A stretch of 64,000 nucleotides of DNA from Chromohalobacter sarecensis (GTDB lineage: Bacteria > Pseudomonadota > Gammaproteobacteria > Pseudomonadales > Halomonadaceae): positions 1-64,000 of the forward strand of contig NZ_JAKGAN010000006.1 of assembly GCF_023061135.1 (NCBI RefSeq), written 5' to 3'. The position numbers were made by a program, and so were the translations under genes. Below are positions 32,470 to 43,044 of this stretch, piece after piece. Position 1 is the stretch's first letter. Each line of letters begins with the position of its first letter. Below the pieces are notes generated by a model that searched no databases, was not told where the DNA came from, and worked only from the letters and a program-made list of their open reading frames with translations.

Positions 32470-32687
32470 CGTCAAACTACAACGCTTCCTGCGCCTAACT
32501 AGCAATTGTTCGCCTCGCTTGTGTGCGTCATATTTTTCGTAAAGCCGAAGTTAAAACGCTTGTTTTACTGCAGCGCAATATCCGCGTCATACCGCGTAGC
32601 GCAGCGGAAAAGATTGCACTTCGGCTGAACGTGAAATGCCCTATCGGGCACGCTCTGAACGCTCACGACGACCAAGAGGCAAGCGAC

Positions 32688-33998
32688 ATGTCCCAGACAC
32701 GCGAACAGCAAATCGCCGCATTGGAAAAGGATTGGCAAGAGAACCCGCGCTGGAAGGACGTCACACGTCTGTATAGCGCCGAAGAAGTGGTACGGCTTCG
32801 CGGCAGCGTCAATGAAGCGAATACGCTCGCCACGCTAGGCGCCGAAAAGCTCTGGCGCCTGGTCAACGGCGACGCCCGCAAAGGCTACGTCAACTGCCTT
32901 GGCGCGCTGACCGGCGGCCAGGCCATGCAACAAGTCAAGGCGGGTATCGAGGCGATCTATCTTTCGGGCTGGCAGGTCGCGGCCGACAACAACAGCTACC
33001 TGTCAATGTACCCCGACCAGTCGCTCTACCCGGTGGATTCGGTGCCCAAGGTCGTCGAGCGTATCAACAGCAGCTTCCGCCGCGCGGATCAGATTCAGTG
33101 GCAGAAAGGTGCCAACCCTGGCGATAAAGACTTCGTCGATTACTTCGCGCCCATCGTCGCCGATGCCGAAGCCGGTTTCGGTGGCGTACTCAACGCCTAT
33201 GAGCTGATGACGGCGATGATTCGCGCCGGCGCCAGCGGCGTGCATTTCGAGGATCAGCTCGCCGCAGTCAAGAAATGCGGTCACATGGGCGGCAAGGTGC
33301 TGGTGCCCACTCAGGAGGCCGTGCAAAAGCTGGTCGCCGCACGCCTGGCAGCCGATGTAGCGGGCACTTCCACTCTGGTCATCGCACGCACCGATGCCAA
33401 CGCCGCCAACCTGATTACCGCCGACGTGGATGACTACGACAAGCCCTTCATTACCGGTGAACGCACCGCCGAGGGCTTCTATCGGGTCAACGCCGGGCTC
33501 GATCAGGCCATCGCCCGAGGCCTAGCCTACGCGCCCTTCGCGGACATAATCTGGTGTGAAACCGCCAAGCCGGACCTTGACGAGGCCAAGCGTTTCGCCG
33601 ATGCGATCCACCGCGAATACCCCGATCAGTTGCTGGCCTACAACTGCTCGCCGTCGTTCAACTGGAAGAAGAATCTAGACGACGCCGAGATCGCCGGCTT
33701 CCAGAAAGCCCTGGCCGAGATGGGCTACACCTACCAGTTCATCACCTTAGCCGGCATTCACAACATGTGGTACAACATGTTCGATCTCGCCCACGCCTAC
33801 GCCCAAGGCGAAGGCATGAAGCATTATGTCGAGAAGGTCCAGCAACCGGAATTCGAAGCGGCCGAGCGCGGCTACACCTTCGTCGCCCACCAGCAGGAAG
33901 TCGGCACCGGTTATTTCGACGACATGACCAACATCATCCAAGGCGGCGTATCGTCGGTGACCGCGCTCAAGGGCTCCACCGAGGAATCGCAATTCTAG
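32688..33998 (+). CDS. aceA: Isocitrate lyase AceA
   Basis: Splits isocitrate to glyoxylate and succinate in the glyoxylate shunt, needed for growth on acetate and fatty acids. The 436-residue length and the catalytic motif [11 protein letters not shown] near residue 190 identify aceA, as does [13 protein letters not shown] near residue 107. AGAGG lies eight bases before the ATG. No malate synthase or aceK is adjacent. A strong terminator follows. Confidence 0.96.
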   Translation: MSQTREQQIAALEKDWQENPRWKDVTRLYSAEEVVRLRGSVNEANTLATLGAEKLWRLVNGDARKGYVNCLGALTGGQAMQQVKAGIEAIYLSGWQVAADNNSYLSMYPDQSLYPVDSVPKVVERINSSFRRADQIQWQKGANPGDKDFVDYFAPIVADAEAGFGGVLNAYELMTAMIRAGASGVHFEDQLAAVKKCGHMGGKVLVPTQEAVQKLVAARLAADVAGTSTLVIARTDANAANLITADVDDYDKPFITGERTAEGFYRVNAGLDQAIARGLAYAPFADIIWCETAKPDLDEAKRFADAIHREYPDQLLAYNCSPSFNWKKNLDDAEIAGFQKALAEMGYTYQFITLAGIHNMWYNMFDLAHAYAQGEGMKHYVEKVQQPEFEAAERGYTFVAHQQEVGTGYFDDMTNIIQGGVSSVTALKGSTEESQF

Positions 33999-34033
33999 TG
34001 CTAACCTCGCAATACGAAACTCACAAAAACACG

Positions 34034-34055
34034 AAGGGCGCCATGCGGCGCCCTT
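34034..34055 (+). terminator. aceA terminator
   Basis: Nine-base stem AAGGGCGCC/GGCGCCCTT with loop ATGC, followed by a T-rich GCTGTTGTTTTT. It lies between the convergent aceA and asd genes. Confidence 0.85.
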
Positions 34056-34080
34056 GCTGTTGTTTTTCAATGCCTGCGGT

Positions 34081-35196
34081 TCAGCGCTGCTCGCGGAGGA
34101 TACCCAGCATCCGCTTGAGCGGCTCGGCGGCCCCCCACAGCAATTGATCGCCCACCGAAAAGGCGGAGAGGTATTCGCCGCCCATGGCCAGTTTGCGCAG
34201 GCGCCCCACCGGGACATCCAGCGTGCCGGTGGCGGCCGCCGGTGTCAGGCGTTGCAAGGTCGCGTCCTTGTCGTTGGGAATCACCTTCGCCCACTGGTTG
34301 TGCTTGGCCAGACGGTCTTCGATCTCGTCAAGCGGCACATCCTGCTTGAGCTTAATGGTGAATGCCTGGCTATGCGAACGCATCGCCCCGATACGTACGC
34401 ACAAACCGTCGATGGGGATCGGTGAATCGCCGGTAGCGAGAATCTTGTTGCTCTCGACACCGCCTTTCCACTCTTCCTTGCTCTGGCCGTTGTCCATCGC
34501 CTTGTCGATCCACGGCAACAGGCTGCCAGCCAGCGGCTCACCGAACTGCTCGGTGGGGAAATCGCCGCCACGCATCGCCTGCGTCACCTGACGGTCGATA
34601 TCCAGGATCGCACTGCCCGGATCCGCCAGCGACGACGCCGCGGCACCATGCAGTGCCCCCATCTGGGAAAGCAGCTCGCGCATGTGCTTGGCGCCCGAGC
34701 CCGACGCGGCCTGGTAGGTCATGGAGGTCATCCACTCCACCATGTTGGCCTCGAACAAGCCCCCCAGGCCCAGCAGCATCAGGCTGACGGTGCAGTTGCC
34801 GCCTACGAACGTCTTGCCGCCGTTGGCGAGACTGCGTTCGATGACATGACGGTTGACCGGATCGAGCACGATCGTCGCCTCGTCCGCCATACGCAGCGTA
34901 CTGGCGGCGTCGATCCAATAGCCCTGCCAGCCCGCTTCACGCAGGGGCTGGTAGACCTTCTCGGTGTAATCGCCACCCTGAGTGCTCACGATCACATCGA
35001 GCGTCTTGAGCGTTTCCAGATCATGTGCGTCCTTGAGGGGCGGTACCTCGACCCCGATGTCGGGGCCCGGCTGACCCACCTGGGACGTGGTGAAGAACAC
35101 TGGCTCGAGGCCGGCGAAATCGCCATCCTCGTGCATGCGCTGCATGAGGACGGACCCCACCATTCCCCGCCAACCGACAAAACCGACTCTAAGCAT
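34081..35196 (-). CDS. asd: Aspartate-semialdehyde dehydrogenase
   Basis: NADPH-dependent reduction of aspartyl phosphate to the semialdehyde, the branch point to lysine, threonine and methionine. The 371-residue protein has the N-terminal [17 protein letters not shown], the active-site cysteine in [11 protein letters not shown] near residue 134 and the histidine segment [14 protein letters not shown] near residue 265. AGGAGG precedes the ATG. It lies 56 bases downstream of leuB on the same strand, an order common in pseudomonads and halomonads. Confidence 0.96.
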   Translation of the reverse strand: MLRVGFVGWRGMVGSVLMQRMHEDGDFAGLEPVFFTTSQVGQPGPDIGVEVPPLKDAHDLETLKTLDVIVSTQGGDYTEKVYQPLREAGWQGYWIDAASTLRMADEATIVLDPVNRHVIERSLANGGKTFVGGNCTVSLMLLGLGGLFEANMVEWMTSMTYQAASGSGAKHMRELLSQMGALHGAAASSLADPGSAILDIDRQVTQAMRGGDFPTEQFGEPLAGSLLPWIDKAMDNGQSKEEWKGGVESNKILATGDSPIPIDGLCVRIGAMRSHSQAFTIKLKQDVPLDEIEDRLAKHNQWAKVIPNDKDATLQRLTPAAATGTLDVPVGRLRKLAMGGEYLSAFSVGDQLLWGAAEPLKRMLGILREQR

Positions 35197-35252
35197 GTGT
35201 CGTCCTCCTGAAATCTACGAATGGGCGTATGGCCATGATACGTGAGCCGCAC

Positions 35253-36332
35253 TCACTGCGCCTGGAATGCCGCCAACACGGCATCGCCCATCGCCTGGGT
35301 CGAGACGGGCGCAGTGCCCTCGAAGGCGATATCGGCGGTACGCAATCCCTGGTCAAGCACCGTGCCCACGGCACGCTCGATGCGCTCGGCGAGCACCGGC
35401 GCCTCGAGGGAATAACGCAGCATCATGGCCACCGACAAGATCGTCGCCAACGGATTGGCAATGCCTTGGCCGGCAATATCCGGCGCACTGCCATGGCAAG
35501 GCTCGTACATACCCTGACGTTGTTCGTTGAGCGATGCCGAGGGCAACATGCCGATCGAGCCCGTCAGCATCGCCGCCGCGTCGGAGAGGATATCACCGAA
35601 CATGTTGCCGGTAACGATGACGTCGAATTGCTTGGGCGCGCGCACCAGTTGCATGGCGGCGTTGTCGACGTACATGTGCGACAACTCGACATCCGGATAC
35701 TCCGGGGCCAGGCGCTCCATGACCTCGCGCCACAGGATGGTGGCCTCGAGCACGTTGGCCTTGTCCACCGAGCAGAGCTTGCCGCTGCGCGCACGCGCCA
35801 TTTCGAAGGCGACCCGGCCAATGCGTTCGATCTCGTGCTCGGCATAGACGTAGGTATTGAAGCCGACTTTTTCGCCATCGCGCTCCTCGATACCGCGCGG
35901 CTGGCCGAAGTAGATACCACCGGTGAGCTCGCGCACGATCATGATATCCAGACCCGCGACGATCTCCGGCTTGAGGCTTGAGGCCGAGGCGAGCTGCGGA
36001 TAGAGCAGCGCCGGGCGCAGGTTGCCGAACAGGTTGAGGTTCTTACGCAGGCCCAGCAGGCCTTTCTCCGGCCGCTTGGCCAGATCTTCGATCTTGTCCC
36101 ATTTGGGACCGCCCACGGCGCCCAGCAACACCGCATCAGCCGCCTTGGCCTGCGCCAGCGTCTCATCGGGCAACGGTACGCCCTGGGCGTCGATTGCCGC
36201 CCCGCCGACTAGACCTTCCTCGAGGTCGACGTCCAGTCCCGTCTCGCGGCATGCGTTGAGGATCTTGACCGCCTCGCGGGTGATTTCCGGACCAATACCG
36301 TCGCCCGGTAGAACGAGAATCTTGCGACTCAT
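35253..36332 (-). CDS. leuB: 3-isopropylmalate dehydrogenase LeuB
   Basis: NAD-dependent oxidation and decarboxylation of 3-isopropylmalate in leucine synthesis. The 359-residue product has [11 protein letters not shown] near residue 75, substrate arginines in RPALLYP and [10 protein letters not shown], and the metal-binding [22 protein letters not shown] near residue 245. The ATG at 36332 follows a GAGAGA. It is the third gene of leuC-leuD-leuB, with an unusually long 177-base gap holding hairpins after leuD. Confidence 0.96.
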   Translation of the reverse strand: MSRKILVLPGDGIGPEITREAVKILNACRETGLDVDLEEGLVGGAAIDAQGVPLPDETLAQAKAADAVLLGAVGGPKWDKIEDLAKRPEKGLLGLRKNLNLFGNLRPALLYPQLASASSLKPEIVAGLDIMIVRELTGGIYFGQPRGIEERDGEKVGFNTYVYAEHEIERIGRVAFEMARARSGKLCSVDKANVLEATILWREVMERLAPEYPDVELSHMYVDNAAMQLVRAPKQFDVIVTGNMFGDILSDAAAMLTGSIGMLPSASLNEQRQGMYEPCHGSAPDIAGQGIANPLATILSVAMMLRYSLEAPVLAERIERAVGTVLDQGLRTADIAFEGTAPVSTQAMGDAVLAAFQAQ

Positions 36333-36390
36333 GGCGTACTCTCTCGCTGCTCGACACATCATCGTGGATGACGTGACTCATGGTTCGTGG

Positions 36391-36416
36391 GTGGCCGGCG
36401 CCGCGACGCCGGCCAC
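36391..36416 (-). other. Hairpin in the leuD-leuB spacer
   Basis: Perfect ten-base stem GTGGCCGGCG/CGCCGGCCAC with a six-base loop. A second smaller stem (GACCC/GGGTC) lies at 36444-36460. There is no T run, so this is more likely an mRNA-stability or processing element inside the leu operon than a terminator. Confidence 0.5.
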
Positions 36417-36509
36417 GAGAAGGTGGGCATTCCCTGCCATCCCGACCCGAGGGCCGGGTCTCCCTGTCGATTGTGTCCAGCGTTGTTGTTATTCAGGGGG
36501 ATGCAGGCG

Positions 36510-37157
36510 TCATCCGGCCTGACGGAACAGCCACGGCCGCGCCTGGCGATGGCGCTGCTCGAAATCCGCAATGGCATCGGCATCCTTGAGCGTCAGGCCG
36601 ATATCGTCCAGCCCTTCGAGCAGGCATTGCTTGCGAAACGCATCGACCTCGAAGGCAAGCGTCTCACCGCTGGGTGTGGTGACCTGCTGACTCTCCAGAT
36701 CGACATCCAGGCGATAGCCTTCTTCGGCCTCGGCTTCCTGGAACAACCGATCCACCGTCGCTTCGTCGAAGGTGATCAGCAACAAGCCATTCTTGAAGGC
36801 GTTGTTATAGAAGATATCAGCGAAGCTCGGCGCGATGATCACGCGGAAGCCGAAATCTTCCAGCGCCCAGGGCGCATGCTCGCGCGAACTGCCGCAGCCG
36901 AAGTTGCGGCGCGCCAGCAGCACACTAGCGCCCTGATAGCGCGGCTGGTTGAGCACGAAATCCGGATTGAGCGGACGGTTGGCGACATCCTGCCCTGGAT
37001 AGCCTTCATCCAGGTAACGCAGCTCGTCGAACAAATTGGGGCCGAAACCGGTGCGCTTGATCGATTTCAAGAACTGCTTGGGAATGATCAGGTCAGTGTC
37101 CACGTTGGCGCGATCCATAGGCGCCACGAGGCCCTGATGGCGGTCGAATTTGCGCAT
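36510..37157 (-). CDS. leuD: 3-isopropylmalate dehydratase small subunit LeuD
   Basis: Small subunit of the aconitase-like isomerase that converts 2- to 3-isopropylmalate. The 215-residue product starts with [23 protein letters not shown] and has [14 protein letters not shown] near residue 75, both diagnostic. The ATG at 37157 is chosen because AGGAGG sits seven bases upstream; a GTG two codons earlier overlaps the leuC stop. It is translated right after leuC. Confidence 0.95.
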   Translation of the reverse strand: MRKFDRHQGLVAPMDRANVDTDLIIPKQFLKSIKRTGFGPNLFDELRYLDEGYPGQDVANRPLNPDFVLNQPRYQGASVLLARRNFGCGSSREHAPWALEDFGFRVIIAPSFADIFYNNAFKNGLLLITFDEATVDRLFQEAEAEEGYRLDVDLESQQVTTPSGETLAFEVDAFRKQCLLEGLDDIGLTLKDADAIADFEQRHRQARPWLFRQAG

Positions 37158-37159
37158 GC

Positions 37160-38623
37160 TCACGCCTCCTGTACTTGACTGTCGTCGTTGGCGGCGCGCT
37201 CGGCACTGAAATCGCGCACATCGACGAAATGACCGGCGATGGCCGCCGCTGCCGCCATGGCGGGGCTCACCAGATGCGTGCGGCCCCCAAAGCCCTGACG
37301 CCCCTCGAAGTTACGATTCGAGGTCGAGGCGCAGTGCTCGCCAGCCCCCAGTTTGTCGGCATTCATCGCCAGACACATGGAGCACCCCGGCTCACGCCAT
37401 TCGAAGCCCGCTTCGAGGAAGATCTTGTCTAGCCCTTCCTCCTCGGCCTGGCGCTTGACCAGTCCGGAACCGGGCACGACCATCGCCAGTTGGATGGTAT
37501 CCGCCACCTTGCGGCCTTTGGCGACCTTGGCCGCCTCGCGCAGATCCTCGATGCGCGAGTTGGTGCACGAGCCAATGAAGACCTTGTCGAGCCGGATGTC
37601 GGTGATCTGCTGTCCCGAATGAAGCCCCATGTACTCGAGCGCACGCGAAACGCCTTTCTGCACGGTCTCGTCGCCGGCGGCGGCCGGCTCCGGTACCTGC
37701 GCACCGACGCCCGCGACCATTTCCGGGCTGGTGCCCCAGGTAACCTGCGGTTCGATCGCGGCAGCATCGAGCTCGACGACCTTGTCGAAATCCGCATCGC
37801 CATCGGAGACCAGCTCGCGCCAGTCGGCGACCGCCGCGTCCCAGTATTCCTCGCTGGGCGCGAAGGGACGCCGACGCAGGTACTCGACCGTGGTCTCGTC
37901 GACCGCCACCAGGCCCACGCGCGCGCCGGCTTCGATGGCCATGTTGCAGATGGTCATGCGGCCTTCCATGGACAGCTCGCGAATCGCGCTACCGGCAAAC
38001 TCGATGGCGTAGCCAGTACCGCCGGCCGTGCCGATCTTGCCGATCACCGCCAGCACGATATCCTTTGCCGTCACGCCGAGACCCAGTTCACCCTCGACGC
38101 GCACCTGCATGTTCTTCATTTTTTGCTGAATCAGGCACTGCGTCGCCAGCACGTGTTCGACCTCGGAGGTGCCGATGCCGTGCGCCAAGGCCCCGAAGGC
38201 GCCGTGCGTGGCGGTGTGCGAATCGCCGCAGACGACCGTCATGCCGGGCTGCGTGGCACCCTGCTCCGGCCCCACGACGTGCACGATCCCCTGGCGCGCG
38301 TCGTTGATGCGAAATTCCTCGATGCCAAAGCTGGTGCAGTTGTCATCCAGCGTCTCGACCTGAATGCGCGAGACCGGATCGACGATACCCGCGTTGCCCT
38401 CGGCACGCTCCTTGAGCGTGGTCGGCACGTTATGGTCTGGCGTGGCGAGGTTGGTATCCAACCGCCATGGCTTGCGCCCGGCAAGACGCAGCCCTTCGAA
38501 GGCCTGGGGCGAGGTCACCTCGTGCAGCAGGTGGCGGTCGATGTAGATCAACGCCGTGCCATCGTCGCGTTCCTTTACCAGGTGCCGCGACCAAAGCTTG
38601 TCGTAAAGAGTCTGGCCTGCCAT
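37160..38623 (-). CDS. leuC: 3-isopropylmalate dehydratase large subunit LeuC
   Basis: Large subunit with the [4Fe-4S] cluster of isopropylmalate isomerase. The 487-residue protein shows [33 protein letters not shown] near residue 135, the cluster cysteine in FIGSCTNSR near residue 350 and the pair in CSMCLAMN near residue 412. GGAGGAGA precedes the ATG. It is first in the leuC-leuD-leuB unit and is divergent from a LysR regulator, with hairpins in the leader. Confidence 0.96.
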   Translation of the reverse strand: MAGQTLYDKLWSRHLVKERDDGTALIYIDRHLLHEVTSPQAFEGLRLAGRKPWRLDTNLATPDHNVPTTLKERAEGNAGIVDPVSRIQVETLDDNCTSFGIEEFRINDARQGIVHVVGPEQGATQPGMTVVCGDSHTATHGAFGALAHGIGTSEVEHVLATQCLIQQKMKNMQVRVEGELGLGVTAKDIVLAVIGKIGTAGGTGYAIEFAGSAIRELSMEGRMTICNMAIEAGARVGLVAVDETTVEYLRRRPFAPSEEYWDAAVADWRELVSDGDADFDKVVELDAAAIEPQVTWGTSPEMVAGVGAQVPEPAAAGDETVQKGVSRALEYMGLHSGQQITDIRLDKVFIGSCTNSRIEDLREAAKVAKGRKVADTIQLAMVVPGSGLVKRQAEEEGLDKIFLEAGFEWREPGCSMCLAMNADKLGAGEHCASTSNRNFEGRQGFGGRTHLVSPAMAAAAAIAGHFVDVRDFSAERAANDDSQVQEA

Positions 38624-38643
38624 GGAATCTCCTCCACTCGTGC

Positions 38644-38659
38644 CTCCCCGACCGGGGAG
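38644..38659 (-). promoter_or_regulatory. Hairpin just before the leuC ribosome site
   Basis: CTCCCC/GGGGAG stem with a four-base loop, ending about 20 bases upstream of the leuC start. It lies in the mRNA leader and could affect translation. No leucine-rich leader peptide was found in this 208-base gap. Confidence 0.4.
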
Positions 38660-38707
38660 ATGGGGCGATGACGCTCTCTGTCGTCTTGAAATATGTCGTC
38701 TTGCTAA

Positions 38708-38726
38708 GCGCCGCGTTAACCGGCGC
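38708..38726 (-). promoter_or_regulatory. Hairpin in the leuC leader
   Basis: GCGCCG/CGGCGC stem with a seven-base loop containing GTTAAC. It precedes the ribosome-site hairpin of leuC and may be part of the same leader structure. Confidence 0.35.
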
Positions 38727-38793
38727 AACCATTAATATCCCCGAGCCTAAGGAGGCTTATGGATAAAAGCAATTCATGTTATTTATGCTTTGC

Positions 38794-38808
38794 ATTCCTT
38801 AATAGAAT
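38794..38808. promoter_or_regulatory. LysR-type dyad ATTC-N7-GAAT
   Basis: Short inverted repeat in an AT-rich stretch 24 bases before the LysR gene, in the leuC/LysR divergent gap. Position and shape fit an autoregulatory LysR site. Confidence 0.4.
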
Positions 38809-38831
38809 ACATACCCCAAAAGAGCGCGTTC

Positions 38832-39728
38832 ATGGATACACAAAGCCTGCAAGCTTTCCTCGCCGTGGCCGACAATGGCTCGTTCTCGCTCGCCGCCGAA
38901 CAGCTGTATCTGACTCAGCCTGCCGTCAGCAAACGGATCGCAGGACTCGAAACTCAGGTCGGGGCACAGTTATTCGACCGACTCAACCGCCGCGTGACGC
39001 TCACCGAAGCTGGGCGCACGCTACTGCCCCGCGCCCGCGAGATCCTGGTGATGTTCGACGACAGCCGTCGCGCGCTTTCCAACCTCGCCGGCGACGTCAG
39101 CGGCAGCCTGACCATGGCGACCAGCCATCATGTCGGCCTGCATCGCCTACCGCCGTTGCTCAAGGCTTACACCCAGGCGCATCCCGAGGTGCGCATGGAC
39201 ATGCGTTTTCTGGATTCCGAGCAGGCCTATCAGGGTGTGCTGGATGGCGAACTGGAGCTTGCCGTAGTCACGCTGGCGCCAGTGCCCGATCCGGCGCTGA
39301 CGGTCGTGCCGGTGTGGATCGACCAGTTGCGTTTCGTCTGCGGGCGTGAGCATGCCCTTGCCGGTCGCGAGGAGCTCGCCTTGTCGGCACTGTCCGATTA
39401 CGACGCCGTATTGCCGGGGCATTTGACCTTCACCCGCGGCATCGTGGTGGATACCTTCGCTCGCGACGGCCTCAAGGTAAACGTCTCGCTGTCCACCAAC
39501 TACCTCGAAACGCTCAAGATGATGGTCGCCATCGGGCTAGGCTGGAGCGTACTGCCCGAGACCATGATCGACGACGACATCGAGACCCTGCCCATCGACC
39601 ACCGCCCCATCCAGCGTCCGCTGGGCTATCTGTTTCACAAGAGCCGCACCCTCTCCAACGCCGCCAGGGCCATGCTCGGTATGCTCGATGATGCCCAGGA
39701 CCGCCACGCCAGGCACTGGCTGAATTGA
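38832..39728 (+). CDS. LysR-type regulator divergent from leuC
   Basis: DNA-binding regulator of 298 residues with the N-terminal helix-turn-helix SFSLAAEQLYLTQPAVSKRIAGLETQVGAQLFDRLNRRVTLTEAG and a LysR effector domain. Its divergence from leuC and the dyad in between suggest it controls the leucine genes, as LysR genes next to leuC do in related bacteria; this is inference. The ATG has only a weak AGAG upstream. Another ATG with a strong AAGGAGG opens a frame at 38759 that overlaps this gene; it is judged spurious. Confidence 0.9.
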   Translation: MDTQSLQAFLAVADNGSFSLAAEQLYLTQPAVSKRIAGLETQVGAQLFDRLNRRVTLTEAGRTLLPRAREILVMFDDSRRALSNLAGDVSGSLTMATSHHVGLHRLPPLLKAYTQAHPEVRMDMRFLDSEQAYQGVLDGELELAVVTLAPVPDPALTVVPVWIDQLRFVCGREHALAGREELALSALSDYDAVLPGHLTFTRGIVVDTFARDGLKVNVSLSTNYLETLKMMVAIGLGWSVLPETMIDDDIETLPIDHRPIQRPLGYLFHKSRTLSNAARAMLGMLDDAQDRHARHWLN

Positions 39729-39786
39729 ACTGTATCGCGCTAGCATCGTTATCGAGTGCACACAATTCATACAACGAGGAGGACAA

Positions 39787-40515
39787 ATGACTGCTTTGAG
39801 TCTCGGCAACCCACGCGAACAACTGGCCTGCGCGTTTCGCTGGCTGGCACGCCTCGACATGCATGAAGGCGTCGCCAATCATTGCAGCCTCGCCACGACA
39901 AGCGACGGTTCGCGTTTCTTGATCAACCCGCAGGGCCGCCACTATGCGGAACTACGCGCCAGCGACCTGCTTGAAGTCGACACGAACGCCTCCGAACGCC
40001 CCGATGACGTCGAGCCTACCGCTTGGGCGATCCACGGCGCCATGCATCGTCAGGGCCAACATGTGGGCTGCGTCATGCACACTCATTCACTCTATGCCAC
40101 AGCCTTAGCGTGCCTGGAGTCACCGGCGCTACCGCCGGTCGAGCAGAGCGCGATGCGCTTTTTCGAGCGCGTGCATGTCGATCAAGGTTTCGATGGCATG
40201 GGACTTGATGAAGAAGCCGAACGTCTCGGCAGCCTCGCGGGCAAGGCGCCCATCCTTCTTCTGGGGAACCACGGCGTGATCGCCACCGGCGCCGATGTCG
40301 CCGAGGCGTTCGATAATCTTTACTACTTCGAGCGGGCGTGCCGTTCATATCTCGTGGCACGTGCCAGCGGCTTGCCCCTCAAGGCGGTCCCCGACGAGGT
40401 CGCGCGCAAGACCGCCCAGCAATGGGAAGAGAGCCTGAGCGAGGGCGCCGCATCAATGCATCTAGCCGCATTGATGCGGCTGCTGGACCGCGACGAACCC
40501 GACTATCGCCAATAA
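39787..40515 (+). CDS. Class II aldolase/adducin family protein
   Basis: Zinc-dependent aldolase-fold protein of 242 residues. Metal ligands are visible as HTH in CVMHTHSLYATALA near residue 100 and the third histidine in LLLGNHGVIATG near residue 160. Bacterial members cleave sugar phosphates such as fuculose phosphate, while others are of unknown function; the lack of sugar genes nearby leaves the substrate open. GAGGAGGA precedes the ATG. It follows the LysR gene by 58 bases. Confidence 0.9.
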   Translation: MTALSLGNPREQLACAFRWLARLDMHEGVANHCSLATTSDGSRFLINPQGRHYAELRASDLLEVDTNASERPDDVEPTAWAIHGAMHRQGQHVGCVMHTHSLYATALACLESPALPPVEQSAMRFFERVHVDQGFDGMGLDEEAERLGSLAGKAPILLLGNHGVIATGADVAEAFDNLYYFERACRSYLVARASGLPLKAVPDEVARKTAQQWEESLSEGAASMHLAALMRLLDRDEPDYRQ

Positions 40516-40557
40516 AGCGTCGTTAACGGAACTAACCGTTGAGGAAATAGGCAGACC

Positions 40558-42414
40558 TCAAGACCCGGCTTCGCCTTCACTAGTCGACGCAACACCCAGC
40601 ACCTCGGGGATGGTTTGCCGCACGTAACGGCCGGGAGCGGGCTCGATGGACGTCAATTCCCCCTCGCCCGGGTGACGTGCCGCGACCACTTTGCCGGGAT
40701 CGGCGTAGCGGTTGTCGGTCATCCAGGCCTGCCAGTGCGGCCACCAGGATCCTTCCTGAAACGTCGCCGCCTCGAGCCAGGCATCAGGCTCATCAAAGAT
40801 CTCGTCATGAGTCCAGTAGCCGTACTTGCGTTTCGCTGGCGGATTGACGATGCCGGCGATGTGCCCGGAGCCGCTGAGCACGAAGGTCACAGGGCCCTTG
40901 GGCAGGCGAGCGCCCAGATAGCTACTGCGCCACTTGGCGATGTGGTCGTCGCGCGCGGAGACGAAATAACTCGGCGTGGAGATCTTGCGCAGGTTGATCT
41001 TGACGCCATCGAGCTCGATGCCGCCAGGCTCAACGAGGCGGTTCTCGCGATACATATGGCGTAGATACCAGCCATGAGTGCCCGCCGGTAGATTGGTGCC
41101 ATCGGTATTCCAGTACAGCAGATCGAACGCCGCCGGCGCCTCGCCCTTGAGATAGTTGCTGATATAAAACGACCAGAAGAGATCGTTTTCGCGCAGTAGA
41201 TTGAAGGAAAACGCCATCACGCGGCCATCGAGATAACCGTCGCGATCGAGTTGCCGCTCGATGCCGGCCAGCACCGGCTCACTGAGAAACACACCGATTT
41301 CGCCGGGATCGCTGAAATCCTGCAGCGTCGCCATGTAGGTCACAGAACGTATCTTGCGACCGCGCAGACTACTGGTCAGATACGCCACCGTGGTCGCTGC
41401 CAGCGTGCCGCCGATGCAGTAACTCAACAGGTTGACGGATTTCTCGCCACAGGCTTGCTCGATGGCGCCCATCGCGGCGATCGGCCCCAATTGCATGTAA
41501 TCGGCCCAGGTCAAATGACGCTGCTCGGGCCCGGGGTTGCGCCAGGAGATCATGAACACCGTATGTCCCTGCGCCACCAGCCATTTCACCAGCGAGTTAT
41601 CCGGACGCAGGTCGAGCACGTAGTACTTGTTAATCCAGGGCGGCACGATCAGAAGCGGCGTCTTGAAGACCTTGTCGGTGCTCGGATGGTATTGGATTAA
41701 CTGCATCAGTTCGTTTTCGAAGATCACCTCACCCGGCGTAATGGCCAGGTTCTCGCCAAGCCGGAAGGCACTGCGGTCGCTCATCGCCACGTTGAGGCCT
41801 TCGGCGGAATTCGCCAGGTCCTCGCGAAGGCGCTTGAGCCCCTCGACGAGGTTTTGTCCCCGCGTCTCGAGCGTCTTGCGGACGACTTCTGGATTGGTGG
41901 ACACGAAGTTGCTCGGCGAGAGCGCATTGACATACTGCCGCGCGTAGAACTCCAGTTGATGGCGTGTTTGCGGCGTCAGACCGCCGAGGTTCGCCAACAA
42001 CTCGTTCACGGCACGCACGAAGAGCAGATACTGCTGAAGGATATAGCGATAGAAGGGATGCGAGTGCCAGGCATCATCGCGAAAGCGTCGATCCTCGGGA
42101 CTCGGCTCGATCACTGCAGGCACACTCTCGCCCATGAGCTCCCGCAGGGCATTCTGCCAGACACGTAATTGATCCTGCGCCAGACGCATCTGCACGGTAT
42201 ACACCGCCGGTGCATTGACGACCATGGCCTCGGCGCCGATACGCAGGCTTTCCTGCATGTCGGCATAGACCGAAGCGCCCGCGTCGCTAGGCCACAACCG
42301 GTTGAAGGCCTCCTGCATGAGGGATTGGTATTGCTCACCAAACGCGCTCACCTGGCGCTGCCAGGCGTGCGGGTCACCGAAGGCATCAGCGCCTTCTTCG
42401 GGCCCTGGCCACAT
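40558..42414 (-). CDS. phaC: Class I polyhydroxyalkanoate synthase PhaC
   Basis: Polymerises 3-hydroxyacyl-CoA, chiefly 3-hydroxybutyryl-CoA, into storage granules. The 618-residue protein has the lipase-box variant SYCIGGTLAA with the catalytic cysteine near residue 330, the PHA synthase segment PPWINKYYVLDL, and a C-terminal histidine in GSGHIAGIVNPP. Length fits class I, which needs no PhaE. GGGAGA lies upstream. It follows the phasin gene by 98 bases; phaA and phaB are not in the window. Confidence 0.95.
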   Translation of the reverse strand: MWPGPEEGADAFGDPHAWQRQVSAFGEQYQSLMQEAFNRLWPSDAGASVYADMQESLRIGAEAMVVNAPAVYTVQMRLAQDQLRVWQNALRELMGESVPAVIEPSPEDRRFRDDAWHSHPFYRYILQQYLLFVRAVNELLANLGGLTPQTRHQLEFYARQYVNALSPSNFVSTNPEVVRKTLETRGQNLVEGLKRLREDLANSAEGLNVAMSDRSAFRLGENLAITPGEVIFENELMQLIQYHPSTDKVFKTPLLIVPPWINKYYVLDLRPDNSLVKWLVAQGHTVFMISWRNPGPEQRHLTWADYMQLGPIAAMGAIEQACGEKSVNLLSYCIGGTLAATTVAYLTSSLRGRKIRSVTYMATLQDFSDPGEIGVFLSEPVLAGIERQLDRDGYLDGRVMAFSFNLLRENDLFWSFYISNYLKGEAPAAFDLLYWNTDGTNLPAGTHGWYLRHMYRENRLVEPGGIELDGVKINLRKISTPSYFVSARDDHIAKWRSSYLGARLPKGPVTFVLSGSGHIAGIVNPPAKRKYGYWTHDEIFDEPDAWLEAATFQEGSWWPHWQAWMTDNRYADPGKVVAARHPGEGELTSIEPAPGRYVRQTIPEVLGVASTSEGEAGS

Positions 42415-42512
42415 ACGTCATCTCCCCGCATCACAAAACGGTTCACGCAATGCGTGCCGTCGGCAGCCGCTTGTCTTCGCGACTGCCGGGGCACGGCATG
42501 GTGTCTGCTGGT

Positions 42513-42956
42513 CTACGCTTTGTCTTTGCTGCTACTGCGTGAAGACGACGACTGACTGTTGCTGCTCGCCGCCTTGGCCGGTTCGGACGCCGCCTTCATG
42601 TTTTCAGAGGCCTGATCGGCGGCTTGCTGCCCCGTTTCGGACATCATCTCTTCCAGGTCGGCCTTGAACTTGAGGCTGATATCGGCCATTGCGCGAGCGT
42701 CTTCCAGCATTTGCTTGGAAAGCGAATTCAGCATGTCGGCCTGCTGGGTGGAGAAATCGCGCGCGTCCTCGGCATCCTTGACCTCTGAGGCCGCCCGCAT
42801 ACGCTCCACGCCTAGTTGGCTATAACGCTTCATGGCATCGAGCTGGTACTCGGTCATCCGCTCCATGTTGTCCAACATTAGACCGTTGAACTTGCGCATC
42901 GGCTCGAAAAAGCCGCGCGTCTGTTCGGAAAAGGCACTAAACATTTTGTCCTGCAT
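42513..42956 (-). CDS. phaP: Phasin PhaP
   Basis: Granule-coating protein of 147 residues with the Phasin_2 helical core (EQTRGFFEPMRKFNGLMLDNMERMTEYQLDAMKRYSQLGVERMRAA) and a low-complexity Ser/Lys tail. It limits granule size and shields PHA from the cytosol. AGGAGGAA precedes the ATG. The promoter with TTGCAA and TATTAT lies just upstream, followed by a TGC-rich region that could bind a PhaR-type repressor. It precedes phaC. Confidence 0.9.
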   Translation of the reverse strand: MQDKMFSAFSEQTRGFFEPMRKFNGLMLDNMERMTEYQLDAMKRYSQLGVERMRAASEVKDAEDARDFSTQQADMLNSLSKQMLEDARAMADISLKFKADLEEMMSETGQQAADQASENMKAASEPAKAASSNSQSSSSRSSSKDKA

Positions 42957-43002
42957 GACGGATTCCTCCTGGAGGATCTAAGGCAAGGCCAGTGCACTTA
43001 TG

Positions 43003-43014
43003 CTGCACTGCACA
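43003..43014. promoter_or_regulatory. TGC-rich site downstream of the phaP promoter
   Basis: CTGCACTGCACA lies next to the -10 box in the early transcribed region. PhaR repressors of PHA producers bind TGC-rich sites (CTGC-N3-GCAG is known from Paracoccus), and this is one base from that form. A PhaR gene is not in the window, so the assignment is inference. Confidence 0.4.
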
Positions 43015-43015
43015 A

Positions 43016-43044
43016 ATAATAGCCCCGCTCCTCTAAGCTTGCAA
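43016..43044 (-). promoter_or_regulatory. phaP promoter
   Basis: Minus-strand -35 TTGCAA (43039-43044) and -10 TATTAT (43016-43021) with the ideal 17-base spacer, ending 60 bases before the phaP ATG. It fits sigma-70. Confidence 0.6.

Noticed and set aside
38759-39349. ORF starting MDKSNSCYLC with a strong AAGGAGG site before the LysR gene
   Set aside because: The ribosome site is good, but most of the ORF overlaps the LysR gene out of frame and shows no similarity or leucine run. A short leader function cannot be fully excluded.
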